A stretch of DNA of 64,000 bases from Brevibacillus reuszeri (lineage in GTDB: Bacteria > Bacillota > Bacilli > Brevibacillales > Brevibacillaceae): assembly GCF_001187725.1 (NCBI RefSeq), contig NZ_LGIQ01000011.1, positions 62,001-126,000 of the forward strand, given 5' to 3'. Under the pieces are notes generated by a model. The model saw only the letters and a program-made list of their open reading frames with translations, did no database searches and had not been told where the DNA came from. Positions 7,400 through 16,223 of the stretch are shown here, piece by piece; position 1 is the stretch's first letter, and the number at the start of each line of letters is the position of its first letter. The position numbers and the translations under genes are program-made.

Positions 7400-9102
7400 T
7401 TATCGCTTTTGCCATCTCTGTGTTTTCGTCCTCAGCTTATTCGTTCCGACTTCATAAAAGATCCGCACCAGCACGTTGGTCAAAACGATCAGGACGGACA
7501 TCGCCGCAGCTGGTGCGACATCTCCCGCATCATCCATGTTGACAATCGATACGGACGCCAGCTTGAAGTCGGCTGAATAGAGGAAGACGACAGCAGAGAT
7601 TGTTACCATGGAGTTAATGAAGTAATAGACGGCAATTTCCAGAATCGCTGGCAGTGACATCGGTACCGTTACCTTCCAAAAGGTGATGTAGAACGGAACA
7701 CCCATCGACTCAGAGACAAGCTCGAATTCCTTATCCAGTTTTTTCAACGCAGTGGTAGCGGTAATAAACGGAACGGCGTAAAAATGGATCAGGTTAGCCA
7801 GAATCAGGATGAGAATCGTGCCGTACATCCAGTTCAACGGGTTGGCAGGATGGTTGAAGAAAAAGATATAGGCAAGACCGATCACCAATCCCGGCAAGGC
7901 AAGCGGCAGGATCGAGAGAAAATAGCCAATTTGCCGCAGCCCTTTCATAAACCGTGTTTTCTCAATCAAATACGCATTGATAAACGTCACAATCGTTCCA
8001 ATCACCGCACTGTAAAAGGCAACGAGCAGGCTGTTCCAGAATGGCTGCATCCCTTCCCCGGCTACTTTGGAAAAGTCGTAATGCGTAAGCGAGATCGTCA
8101 AGTCATACGGCCAGACCTTGACCATTGACGCAAAGATCACAGTCCCCAGCATCAAAAAGATCGAGACGGTAATGAGCGAGCAGTAGATAAAGAAGGAAAG
8201 ATCCCGTCCGCGCTGTGATGTGATTTTGTACGGCGTCGATTTGGCAGTTACCGCGGAGTTTTGCTTCCGCTCTACGATTCGGTCTACGATAAACGCGAGG
8301 ATCGCCGGAATAATCAGGATGATCCCGACTGTCGCCCCCATCGTCGTGTTTTGCTGCCCGATCACCTGCTTGTAAATATCAGTCGCCAGTACGTTGAATT
8401 GTCCACCTACTACCTTTGGCGCTCCGAAGTCAGTAAAGCTCAAGGTAAAGCAGACGAAAATCGCGCTGATCAGCCCGTACTTCACATTGGGCAGCGTCAC
8501 TGTCAAAAACTTTCGCAGCTTGCCTGCCCCCATCGTCTCTGCTGCTTCGTACAGATTGTAGTCAGCAAAAGCGAGAGATACTGCCATGATGAGATACGCC
8601 TCTGCGGAAACGTATAAAACATCTCGGAGAGGATAATCCCCAGCGGGCCATACAGCTCCAGGTTAAAGCCGGGGAAAAGTCCAAAAAATCCGGTTGTGAG
8701 TATGCCCTGATTTCCAAACAAGTACGTCAGGGCAATCCCATGCATCATCGTCGGTGCAAAAAGCGGCAACAGAGCTACATAACGGAAAAATACTTTCCCC
8801 CGCATATCGGTTCGCGTCAGAGCAAAGGCGTATAGAAACGCGAGTGTCACAGAAAGAATCGTCGTCACTCCTGATACGTACATGGTGTTGGAGAACGATT
8901 GAACCAGCGCAGGAGTGGCGAAGTATTTGACGAAGTTGGCTAGGCCGATATATTCGCCCATCTCATTGATGAAGGCTTTGCTGAACAAATCTCCCAGCGG
9001 CAAAAGAACGCTGACAAACAGGACAATCACAATACTTGCAATCAAGATTTTTTGCAGCCACTCGTCCTTGCCCATCTTTTGTCGAACGGTTCGAGTGCTC
9101 AT
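7400..9102 (-). pseudogene. AEP-type ABC transporter permease, interrupted by a frameshift
   Basis: Inner-membrane component of the AEP importer, of the fused double-permease class (about 570 residues). The reading frame runs from ATG 9102 (after GGGGAG; GTG 9111 is an alternative) through LYGPLGIILSEMFYTFPQ, then continues in another frame as AYLIMAVSLAFADYNLYEAAETMGAG. At about 8599-8604 the minus strand reads CCGCAGAGGCG; removing one AG restores one frame of about 566 residues, the family length. Both halves are otherwise intact, with a binding-protein-dependent EAA loop in each. No slippery heptamer is seen, so this is a recent mutation or an assembly error rather than programmed shifting. 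If real, import through this system would be impaired. Confidence 0.78.
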
Positions 9103-9103
9103 T

Positions 9104-10162
9104 TTAATCACTCCCCGTCTTTTTCGTCACAGCAGCCTGGTCAAACGAGATCAGGTTTTCGAGTGGCATTTCAAAAGCAACCTGCTTCTCGCGCATAAGG
9201 CCCAGACGATGGGTTTGCTGTACTGGCAAATCAATGGTGACGAGCTGCGGCAACAGCCCTTTTTGCTGGTTGAGCAATTGCATGGTCACGCGATAAAATG
9301 ACCCACGAAACTCCATATCCTGTACGACTGCCTTCATACTGTATTCTGCAGCTGGGTCCATCAGATGAATGTTTTCCGGACGAATCGCAAACAGTCGATC
9401 CTGACCGATCTTGTTTCCTGTAAACACGGATTCTTCCAAAAAGTTGATCGCTCCGATAAAGTCTGCCACAAACGGACTGTTCGGCTTTTCGTAAATTTCC
9501 TGCGGAGTGCCTACCTGCACCACCTCCGCATTGTTCATGACTACGATACGGTCTGCCATCGTCAGTGCTTCCTCCTGATCATGGGTAACCATTATCGTTG
9601 TAATTCCGATTTTCTCATGCAAAATTCTGAGCTCCCGACGCAGCTTGAGCCGCACTTTGGCATCCAGAGCAGATAATGGCTCATCCAATAGCAGAAAGTC
9701 CGGTGACAGTGCGATGGCACGGGCCAAGGCAACACGCTGCTGCTGCCCGCCTGACAGCTGGGTCGGATATTTATCGCGGATGTGCTCCAGATCGATGAGC
9801 ACCAGCACTTCCCGTACTTTTTCCTCAATATCCTTTTTGGACATCTTTTTGGATTGCAGACCGTATGCGATATTTTGCGCTGCTGTCAAATTGGGGAAAA
9901 GAGCGTAAGACTGAAACATCATCCCAAAATTTCGTTTGGCTGGCGGAAGAACCGTAATGTCCCGGTCGTTCACCATAATTTTTCCGCTCGAAGGCTGCTC
10001 CAATCCCGCCAATATTCGAAGCAACGTCGTTTTCCCGCATCCGCTAGGTCCTAAGAGGCAAATAAACTCATTCTTTTGGATATCAATATCGATCGATGTG
10101 AGGGCAACAAACTTGCCAAACGTTTTTCGAACAGCTTGAATGCTTAAATATGGCTTTGTCAT
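9104..10162 (-). CDS. AEP-type ABC transporter ATP-binding protein
   Basis: ATPase energising phosphonate import. It has Walker A LLGPSGCGKTTLL, a Q-loop in GMMFQSYALFPNLT, signature LSGGQQQRVALARA, Walker B FLLLDEPLSALDA and the switch His in MVTHDQEEAL, followed by a C-terminal regulatory domain of about 120 residues (FAIRPENIHL). ATG 10162 is chosen because GGGAGGAG lies just upstream; a longer reading would run back into the intergenic gap. It lies 54 bases after the binding-protein gene and directly before the permease. Homologues are annotated as phosphonate (PhnT-like) or Fe/spermidine-type ATPases; the context favours AEP. Confidence 0.92.
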   Translation of the reverse strand: MTKPYLSIQAVRKTFGKFVALTSIDIDIQKNEFICLLGPSGCGKTTLLRILAGLEQPSSGKIMVNDRDITVLPPAKRNFGMMFQSYALFPNLTAAQNIAYGLQSKKMSKKDIEEKVREVLVLIDLEHIRDKYPTQLSGGQQQRVALARAIALSPDFLLLDEPLSALDAKVRLKLRRELRILHEKIGITTIMVTHDQEEALTMADRIVVMNNAEVVQVGTPQEIYEKPNSPFVADFIGAINFLEESVFTGNKIGQDRLFAIRPENIHLMDPAAEYSMKAVVQDMEFRGSFYRVTMQLLNQQKGLLPQLVTIDLPVQQTHRLGLMREKQVAFEMPLENLISFDQAAVTKKTGSD

Positions 10163-10216
10163 ACGCTCCTCCCTTCTCCCCTTCTCGCCTAATTTGTTTT
10201 GAAAGGTGATCCGCAT

Positions 10217-11272
10217 CTAGTTCTTCGGCTCACTTTTCGTGCTGTAGCGTTTGTCCCATTCAGCCAAGATTCCCGGGCGATCTTTTGCTGTTTGGGTCAG
10301 GTCATTGTGGATGAGCTGCGATCTGGGCTCTTTCGTGTAGCCTTCGGGGAGTGCGGCACTCTTGTTATCAACCGTAACAATCGCAAAATTTTTGTTGTAT
10401 TCCTTCATCGCCTCGTCCGAGATGGCCCAATCAAGGAATACTTTTGCTTCCGGCTTGATCTGCGCTTTTTTCACGAGGGCATTTGCTTCTACATCCCAGC
10501 CAGCTCCTTCAGGAGGGAAGATGACTTCAAGCGGAGCACCCTTTTTCTTTTCAGTAATCCCCCGGTAGCCAAATGAGATGCCGATTGGATACTCACCAGC
10601 CGCTGCCATTTTTGCCGGCTTGGAACCAGAGTGTGTATAAAGGGCAATATTTTCATGGAGCTTATCCATGTAGTTCCACGCTTCTTGATCAGCGTAGAGC
10701 TCTTTCCAAGCTGCGACAGTGAAGAAGCCAGTTCCAGAGGAAGAAGGATTCGGCATGACGATCAGCCCTTTATACTCTGGCTTGATCAAATCAGCATAGG
10801 ATTGCGGGATAGGAAGATTGCGTTTTTCCAGCTCCGTCGTATTTACGACAAATGCGGTTTCAAATGCATCAATGCCCACCCAATGTGCCGGGTCCTTGGC
10901 GTCCTTGAATTCAGGCGAGATTCGTTCAATTCCTTTTGGTGTATAGCCTTCCAGCACACCTTGGAACTCTGCTCCCAGTAGTTCTGTTGCCGCTGTTCCC
11001 CACACCACGTCTGCTTGTGGATTTTCTTTTTCGGCAATGAGCTTGGCTACGATGACACCTGTTGAATCCCTGACGATGTTCAGCTTGATCTCGGGATGCG
11101 CCTGGTTAAAAGCTCCCACATATGCTTTGAGCTGATCATCCTCCAAAGCTGTGTATACTGTCAGTTCGGACGAGCCTGCCTTTCCGCCTGTGGAGCCAGA
11201 TGATTGTCCACATCCTGCCAAAAGCCCCACTGACAGTACACCCACTACGATCGTGCTAACCCATTTTTTCAT
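10217..11272 (-). CDS. AEP-type ABC transporter substrate-binding lipoprotein
   Basis: Extracellular binding protein that delivers substrate to the importer. The N-terminus is a lipoprotein signal with lipobox LLAGC, followed by a Gly/Ser linker and a periplasmic-binding fold starting ELTVYTALEDDQLKAY; motifs DSTGVIVAKL, PNPSSSGTGFF and GISFGYRG are typical of the AEP/iron-type group 1 binding proteins. 351 residues. First gene of the operon leading to phnX and phnW, with a promoter at 11394-11423. Substrate assignment to AEP rests on the operon rather than on binding residues. Confidence 0.88.
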   Translation of the reverse strand: MKKWVSTIVVGVLSVGLLAGCGQSSGSTGGKAGSSELTVYTALEDDQLKAYVGAFNQAHPEIKLNIVRDSTGVIVAKLIAEKENPQADVVWGTAATELLGAEFQGVLEGYTPKGIERISPEFKDAKDPAHWVGIDAFETAFVVNTTELEKRNLPIPQSYADLIKPEYKGLIVMPNPSSSGTGFFTVAAWKELYADQEAWNYMDKLHENIALYTHSGSKPAKMAAAGEYPIGISFGYRGITEKKKGAPLEVIFPPEGAGWDVEANALVKKAQIKPEAKVFLDWAISDEAMKEYNKNFAIVTVDNKSAALPEGYTKEPRSQLIHNDLTQTAKDRPGILAEWDKRYSTKSEPKN

Positions 11273-11393
11273 CCAGAACCCTCCCCTTTTGTTTCTAATC
11301 CGTTCTCCCCTTCCAAGCTGACCTCCGGTTAAGACAACACCAATTCCACATCAATTAGTTTGTTTTCCCGTTTTTTAGTTGTTTTTTGTTTTT

Positions 11394-11423
11394 ATTATAT
11401 ATTCAATTGTCTAAACATTTCAA
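11394..11423 (-). promoter_or_regulatory. Sigma-A promoter of the AEP import operon
   Basis: Minus strand: -35 TTGAAA (11418-11423), an 18-base spacer and -10 TATAAT (11394-11399). A GAAATGTTTAGACAA element (plus 11407-11421) overlaps the -35 and recurs at the second ABC operon (20008-20022). Downstream of the -10 are A-rich AAC repeats. The leader to the binding-protein ATG is about 115 bases. Confidence 0.68.
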
Positions 11424-11456
11424 ATCTTTTTTCACAAAAAATATTACAAGCCTAAA

Positions 11457-11482
11457 TGAACGATTGAGGTAAGCTAATCGTA
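11457..11482 (+). promoter_or_regulatory. Candidate sigma-Y-type ECF promoter
   Basis: TGAACG (11457-11462), 16 bases, then CGTA (11479-11482), very close to the autoregulatory promoter described for B. subtilis sigma-Y (TGAACG ... CGTC). It lies 36 bases before the sigma factor start, as expected for positive autoregulation. Confidence 0.6.
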
Positions 11483-11518
11483 ATAAGGTTGAATGCGTCG
11501 AGAGGAGCTCCGTCGTCT

Positions 11519-12055
11519 ATGGATGAACGCGACCTGATCAAACAAGCCCAAAAAGGAAACCAGCAGGCATTGTCTGAGCTATTGCAGAAGCATTACCCCT
11601 TTTTAAAAAGCTATCTCCTCAAAATCACGGTAAATCCGTATTTGGCGGAGGATTTGACACAAGAGACCTTAATCAAAGCGATCGAGAAAATCACATGGTA
11701 TGACGGGCGTGCAGCCTTTTCCAGCTGGCTCATTACGATTGGCTCCCGCCTATATATCGATTTCCTCCGAAAGAAGGACACTGAAAAAAGATGGACAGAA
11801 AAAGAAAAAGCCATTTCCAAAATGAAATGGGCAGCGGGCAATCTAAATCGGGATTGGCCTGAATTCCTTGAAGTCCTCCTGACATTATCGGATGAGTATC
11901 GCATTCCGCTCATTTTGAAGCATTATTACGGGTACACCTATGCAGAAATCGCAGACATCCTGCATATTCGCGAAGGAACGGTCAAGTCCCGCGTGCATCA
12001 TGCCAGTAATCAATTGAGAAAGGAATGGTTGGACGATGAACAAACATCTGGATGA
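11519..12055 (+). CDS. sigY: ECF RNA polymerase sigma factor, SigY-like
   Basis: A 178-residue ECF sigma factor. Region 2 (about 1-90) contains YLAEDLTQETLIKAIEKI and FSSWLITIGSRLYIDFLR; region 4 (about 115-170) contains LSDEYRIPLILKHYYGYTYAEIA and EGTVKSRVHHASNQLR. ATG 11519 follows AGAGGAG; a TTG 30 bases upstream is less likely. The downstream small membrane proteins and the TGAACG-N16-CGTA promoter match the B. subtilis sigY-yxlCDE arrangement. In that system the sigma factor is held by the Yxl membrane proteins; the signal is poorly known. Confidence 0.85.
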   Translation: MDERDLIKQAQKGNQQALSELLQKHYPFLKSYLLKITVNPYLAEDLTQETLIKAIEKITWYDGRAAFSSWLITIGSRLYIDFLRKKDTEKRWTEKEKAISKMKWAAGNLNRDWPEFLEVLLTLSDEYRIPLILKHYYGYTYAEIADILHIREGTVKSRVHHASNQLRKEWLDDEQTSG

Positions 12056-12362
12056 AGACAACGATCAGTTGTATCAGAAGATGCGAGAGGGTCTGGATGA
12101 GCTGGATGAGCTCTTTCCGTCTGCCACCCCTGACCCAGCCTTTTTTCAGAGCATCGTTTCAGAAACAACCAAACGCACAAAAAAACGCATTCGCTACGAG
12201 CTGTTCGCTTTCTGGGGTGTGTCTCTTGTCGTGCTATCCACACTCTATTTTATCCAAACACAAGCACCTGCTTTTTATTTCGTCATTCAAGGGCTGTCCA
12301 TTCTCGCACTTGTCTTCATTCTTGCTAAAAGGTGGGTAGGTAATCATGACACAAACACATGA
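12036..12362 (+). CDS. yxlC: YxlC-like membrane protein, probable sigma-Y antagonist
   Basis: A 108-residue protein that overlaps the sigma gene end by 20 bases. The N-terminal 50 residues are charged and cytoplasmic (EGLDELDELFPSATPDPAFF), followed by two membrane helices (about 54-72 and 78-96) with a short charged tail. Size, topology and position match YxlC, part of the anti-sigma complex of sigma-Y in B. subtilis. Functional assignment rests on synteny plus topology. Confidence 0.7.
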   Translation: MNKHLDEDNDQLYQKMREGLDELDELFPSATPDPAFFQSIVSETTKRTKKRIRYELFAFWGVSLVVLSTLYFIQTQAPAFYFVIQGLSILALVFILAKRWVGNHDTNT

Positions 12363-12552
12363 TGTGCCCTGGTGGCTGCTTCTCCTATTGTTTAGTATTG
12401 CTGCAATCCAAGGCTCATGGATTTTTTTGGATGCAAAAAAAAGAAGCCGCTTTCCGTGGCTTTGGGGGTTGTGGGGATTAACAAGCATCCCGACTCCACT
12501 GCTTGTATATTTGCTCGTCGTCCGAAAAGTTTGGAGAAAAAGGGGGACGTGA
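12346..12552 (+). CDS. Small YxlD/YxlE-like membrane protein with PLD-nuclease N-terminal type fold
   Basis: 68 residues with two membrane helices separated by a loop WIFLDAKKRSRFPWLWGLWGL, the pattern of the PLDc_N short membrane family that includes B. subtilis YxlE. It overlaps the yxlC-like gene by 17 bases. Probably helps control the sigma factor; which of yxlD or yxlE it corresponds to cannot be decided here. Confidence 0.65.
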   Translation: MTQTHDVPWWLLLLLFSIAAIQGSWIFLDAKKRSRFPWLWGLWGLTSIPTPLLVYLLVVRKVWRKRGT

Positions 12553-12553
12553 G

Positions 12554-13294
12554 ATGAAGGAAAGACCTTTTCGCCTCGCATTGATTTTTGCTGTGATTGC
12601 CTTTTTGGCCAGCCTGATCATGATTCCGTATCAGCTGCAAATCATTTCGCTTCCCGAAGCAGCTCCCGTCCATCCAGCCATTCTTTTTATTAGCTCAGCC
12701 GTTCAAACAGCGCTCATCACCCTGCTTTTGAGCTATCTGGGTATTCGCCTCTCCGCTCCTGTCGGTTTGCAACTATCGATTTGGAAAGGCTGGGCATACC
12801 GCAAAGAGCATGATGGGTTTGAAAATCGTAACGTGCTCCTTGCCATTCTTGGAGGCATCATCGTCTCCCTGGCGATTGCTACTTTCGATCAGCTTCTCTT
12901 TGTTCCGAGCATCCCACAGCTTCAGGTTCCCGAGTCTTCTCACTGGCTCGGACTTACGACCATTTTTTATGGGGGCATTGTGGAAGAATTGATGCTGCGC
13001 TTGGGACTGATGACTTTGTTCGTCTGGTTGTTTTATCGCCTGTTTGGCAAAAAAACGAGAAGCTGGATGTACATCGTAGCAATTTTACTGACCAGTGTAC
13101 TCTTCGGCTTGGGCCATCTCCCGGCAACGATTCAGGCTTTTGGTGAGCTGACATCGCTGCTTGTCATTCGCGCCATCCTTTTGAACGCGCTTGGCGGTAT
13201 CCTGTTTGGTTGGCTGTACTGGAAAAAAGGGTTGGAATACGCCATGATCGCTCATATGGCAGGAGACCTGATGCTGCATGTCATCCTTGCGTAA
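12554..13294 (+). CDS. CPBP-family intramembrane metalloprotease
   Basis: 246 residues with about seven membrane segments. The CPBP (Abi/CAAX) motifs are present: GGIVEELMLRLGLM (EExxxR, motif 1), FGLGHLPA (motif 2 His), and the NALGGILFGWLYWKKGLEYAMIAHM region with the final catalytic His. ATG 12554 lies one base after the preceding stop, with GGGGGACGTGAG upstream. B. subtilis has an ABC transporter (YxlFG) at this place in the sigY operon; here a protease takes its place. It could process a bacteriocin, a prenylated peptide or the anti-sigma proteins; none of these is shown. Confidence 0.85.
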   Translation: MKERPFRLALIFAVIAFLASLIMIPYQLQIISLPEAAPVHPAILFISSAVQTALITLLLSYLGIRLSAPVGLQLSIWKGWAYRKEHDGFENRNVLLAILGGIIVSLAIATFDQLLFVPSIPQLQVPESSHWLGLTTIFYGGIVEELMLRLGLMTLFVWLFYRLFGKKTRSWMYIVAILLTSVLFGLGHLPATIQAFGELTSLLVIRAILLNALGGILFGWLYWKKGLEYAMIAHMAGDLMLHVILA

Positions 13295-13297
13295 ACG

Positions 13298-13340
13298 AAA
13301 AAACTGCCAGGTCTTCGCAAACAGACCAGGCAGTTTTTTT
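13298..13340. terminator. Bidirectional intrinsic terminator
   Basis: Stem AACTGCC-AGGTCT / AGACC-AGGCAGTT with T-run on the plus side and A-run at the start, between the convergent CPBP protease and PHP phosphatase genes. Confidence 0.88.
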
Positions 13341-13370
13341 ATAGCGGTTTTTTATGGGCAAACCCATTTT

Positions 13371-14378
13371 TTATTTTTTGTCCAACAGCTCGACGGATAT
13401 TCGCTTTCGTTTTTCAAAGGTAACGATTTCATGATAGCCTGCTTGAAGCAAGATTTCTCGTGCTTCGTCCAGGTAGCTGCCCAAATCGTCGGGAAAATGC
13501 GAGTCAGAGGAAGTTGTGATTGGTACACCATGCTCGCGCAAAATTTGCAGGAAGCTGTAGCTAGGGCACATTTCCTTGACGGGATAACGATAAAACAGTC
13601 CCGTATTGATTTCTGTCGCTACTCCATGCTGTTTTAACAGCTGGGCGATACGCTGGTAATACGGAAAAAGCTCGTGTTCAGCAGGTCGATAGCCAAACAC
13701 CTTCAAATTGTCCAGATGTGCCACGAAGTTAAACAATCCAGATGAGATTGCTTCCTCGACCACTTGAAATTGCTGCTGATAGAGGGCCAGCAAATCAATG
13801 TCCTCAAACCGTTCTTTTGTTTCGGGGTTGTCAAATCCCCAGCCGTTGACAAAATGGACGGACCCAATTACATGGTCCCATGGATAGCGATCGATCATAG
13901 GAGCAAGCTCTTCCTTGCCACCGGAAAAATAATCAGCCTCAATCCCCAGCTTCAATGAAACTCCATCTGCTTCCCAGATAGGCTGTTGCTCCAAAATAAA
14001 GTCGACGAACTCCTCAATCGAGTCGGTGCAAACCTGATCCAGCCAGATGCACTGCATGCGCCCCAGCTCATCGTCCTCCAGGTGCATATGTTGTTCAAAG
14101 TAAGGCTTGAATTCCTTAAAGCGGTAGAGATGATCTACGATCCCGACATGGGAGAGCCCCAGCTCTTTGGCGCGAACACGGTACAGATCGAGCCATTCAC
14201 GAGAGTACGCTCCTCGGTTGATCCGCTCATGCATCCAGGACGCAAGCTCTTCCATCCATTCTCGTGTGTGTCTGTCCCGTGCAGGCTGGCGAAAGCGGAG
14301 CAACGCTTCTGCTGTGCGATTCCACCATCGCAAGGAATATGGACCTTCCTCCAGATGTACATGATAATCTACTTTCAC
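13371..14378 (-). CDS. PHP-domain phosphoesterase (histidinol-phosphatase-like)
   Basis: 335-residue PHP-fold metal-dependent phosphoesterase. Metal ligands appear in KVDYHVHLEEG, VGIVDHL, LGIEADYF, IGSVHFVNGW, VAHLDNLK and TTSSDSHFPDD. It is longer than HisK histidinol phosphatases (about 270) because of an insert near residues 20-110. The ATG overlaps the DeoR stop by four bases, so it is the last gene of the second ABC import operon and probably acts on a phosphate ester brought in or produced there, not on histidinol phosphate; no his genes are near. The substrate is unknown. Confidence 0.82.
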   Translation of the reverse strand: MKVDYHVHLEEGPYSLRWWNRTAEALLRFRQPARDRHTREWMEELASWMHERINRGAYSREWLDLYRVRAKELGLSHVGIVDHLYRFKEFKPYFEQHMHLEDDELGRMQCIWLDQVCTDSIEEFVDFILEQQPIWEADGVSLKLGIEADYFSGGKEELAPMIDRYPWDHVIGSVHFVNGWGFDNPETKERFEDIDLLALYQQQFQVVEEAISSGLFNFVAHLDNLKVFGYRPAEHELFPYYQRIAQLLKQHGVATEINTGLFYRYPVKEMCPSYSFLQILREHGVPITTSSDSHFPDDLGSYLDEAREILLQAGYHEIVTFEKRKRISVELLDKK

Positions 14379-15178
14379 GCTTTCCCCTCCATTGTGTCAA
14401 CCGTCATCCAGGTTACCCCTTTTCTCTCCAGTTCACTTTCCCAGGACGGTGGTTTTTCATGGTCGGAAATAATGACATCGACTGCATCCAGCGAAATGAT
14501 TTTGCAAAAAGCCTGCACGCCGATTTTGCTCTGGTCCGCCAAGACAAAAACCGCTTTGGATACACGCGCCATCGTTTTGGAGATCATGGACTCATTGATG
14601 TCGTAGTCACTGATCCCGGATGATAAGGAGATCCCTCCTACTGAAATAAATGCTTTGTCAACATGGAAGGTTTCCAGCATTTTTTCGCATAACGGGCCGC
14701 TGATCGATTGCTGCTCTGTGTTCACTTCCCCACCAAGCAGGATGACTTTGCCTGTGAATACATGCTGATTGAGTGCTTCCGAAAGCAGCGCGGCTACAGG
14801 CAGTGAATTCGTCAGCACAGTAAGACGCTTGCGCCCCTGAATCATTCGGGCAAATTCCAGCATGGTCGTCCCCGTATCGATCACGACTGTTTCCCCATCA
14901 GCCAGCAGCTCTGCGGCATGCTGTGCAATCGCCCGCTTGGCTGCCAGATTGATGTCTTGTCGCTCTTGATAGGGCGGCTCCCCTTCTGCGTAGTTCTCCT
15001 TGACTGCTCCGCCGTAAACTCGCTTTAGTCTCCTTACCTGCTCCAATGCATCCAGATCGCGACGAATCGTTTCACTCGATACTTCCAGTCGCTCTGCAAG
15101 AGAAAGCACCTTTACCTTTCCATACAGATTCAGTTCCTCGATGATGGCTTTTTTTCTTTCTTCAGCCGAGATGGACAT
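14375..15178 (-). CDS. DeoR-family transcriptional regulator
   Basis: 267 residues. The winged helix contains VKVLSLAERLEVSSETIRRDLDA and the signature LKRVYGGAVK; the C-terminal sensor domain has VIDTGTTMLEFA, LLGGEV, FHVDKAFISVGG and VLADQSKIG. It closely resembles the DeoR protein at 4552-5337 in architecture and motif wording. It lies 13 bases after the ABC ATPase gene and overlaps the PHP gene. Its likely effector is a phosphorylated compound handled by this operon. Confidence 0.9.
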   Translation of the reverse strand: MSISAEERKKAIIEELNLYGKVKVLSLAERLEVSSETIRRDLDALEQVRRLKRVYGGAVKENYAEGEPPYQERQDINLAAKRAIAQHAAELLADGETVVIDTGTTMLEFARMIQGRKRLTVLTNSLPVAALLSEALNQHVFTGKVILLGGEVNTEQQSISGPLCEKMLETFHVDKAFISVGGISLSSGISDYDINESMISKTMARVSKAVFVLADQSKIGVQAFCKIISLDAVDVIISDHEKPPSWESELERKGVTWMTVDTMEGKA

Positions 15179-15191
15179 TCCCTACGCTCCC

Positions 15192-16223
15192 TTATTGTAA
15201 CGGGATGCACTCTTCAGCCGGTATCTGCATGAACACCGTTGTCCCTACGCGAATCCAGTGATTGTCAGACGTATTGAGCACATCCACTTGCATTTTTTGA
15301 TGTTTTGCCTCTACTTCATAACGAATGACATTTCCTTTTAACGTCATACTGCGAACGACACTCTCCACTGACCAGCCGTTTTTTGACTGTGTGGATGCAT
15401 CATTGCCCAGTGGCGCAAGAGAAATGACCTCAGGACGAATCGCAAACGCTTCGCCTGCCATCGTGATTTCTCCAACGAGCTGTGTCATCTCTGCTCGCTT
15501 CATCACATTATAGTTTCCAATGAAGCGGGCAACGAACTCACTCGCGGGATGTGCGTAGATCTCTTCTGGCGTACCGATCTGTACGATGTTACCATGATCC
15601 ATTACGAAAATACGGTCAGATACCGTCAGTGCCTCTTCCTGATCATGCGTAACAAATACCGTTGTGATCGAAAGCTCCTGCTGAATCCGTCTGATCTCGG
15701 TCTGCAGGCTTTTGCGGATCTTGGCATCCAGCGCACTAAGCGGCTCGTCCAGCAGCAGGATTTTGGGCTCAACAACGAGCGAGCGTGCCAATGCCACACG
15801 CTGCTGCTGACCACCTGAGAGCTGGTGCGGATATGAATTCTCACGACCGCGCAGATCAACCAGATCGATAATTCGCTCCACGCGCTCCTTGTACTCCTCT
15901 TTCTTCACGCCTTTCATTTTCAGCCCAAAACAAATGTTGCCGTACACATTCATATTGGGGAACAGCGCGTAGGATTGAAACACCATCCCGACTTCCCTGT
16001 CCTTTGGAGAAAGCTGCGTGATGTCTGTTTCCCCTACGACGATTTTGCCCCCGTCCTCAACGTCTGTCAAACCGGCGATGCAGCGCAAAAGCGTACTTTT
16101 ACCACATCCACTCGGACCGAGCAGCGTAATCAATTCGCCCTTTTCAATCGAGAGGGAAACCTTGTTCAACACAGCAGTCTCCTTGAATCGTTTACTCAGG
16201 CGATCAATCTGTACATAGCTCAT
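15192..16223 (-). CDS. ABC transporter ATP-binding protein (second import operon)
   Basis: 343 residues. Walker A LLGPSGCGKSTLL, Q-loop VFQSYALFPNMNV, signature LSGGQQQRVALARS, Walker B ILLLDEPLSALDA, switch His FVTHDQEEALT, and a C-terminal regulatory domain (FAIRPEVISL). It belongs to the Fe/spermidine/phosphonate-type (PotA/FbpC-like) ATPases. The ATG overlaps the upstream permease stop by four bases. Partners are the two separate permeases and the lipoprotein at 18726-19880. Confidence 0.9.
   Translation of the reverse strand: MSYVQIDRLSKRFKETAVLNKVSLSIEKGELITLLGPSGCGKSTLLRCIAGLTDVEDGGKIVVGETDITQLSPKDREVGMVFQSYALFPNMNVYGNICFGLKMKGVKKEEYKERVERIIDLVDLRGRENSYPHQLSGGQQQRVALARSLVVEPKILLLDEPLSALDAKIRKSLQTEIRRIQQELSITTVFVTHDQEEALTVSDRIFVMDHGNIVQIGTPEEIYAHPASEFVARFIGNYNVMKRAEMTQLVGEITMAGEAFAIRPEVISLAPLGNDASTQSKNGWSVESVVRSMTLKGNVIRYEVEAKHQKMQVDVLNTSDNHWIRVGTTVFMQIPAEECIPLQ

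Noticed and set aside
8595..8606. Programmed frameshift in the permease gene
   Set aside because: No slippery heptamer or stimulatory structure is visible at the shift, the two bases look like a simple AG duplication, and permeases of this type are not known to use frameshifting.
13371..14378. Histidinol phosphatase of histidine biosynthesis
   Set aside because: No his genes are near, the protein is longer than HisK, and it overlaps the regulator gene of an import operon.
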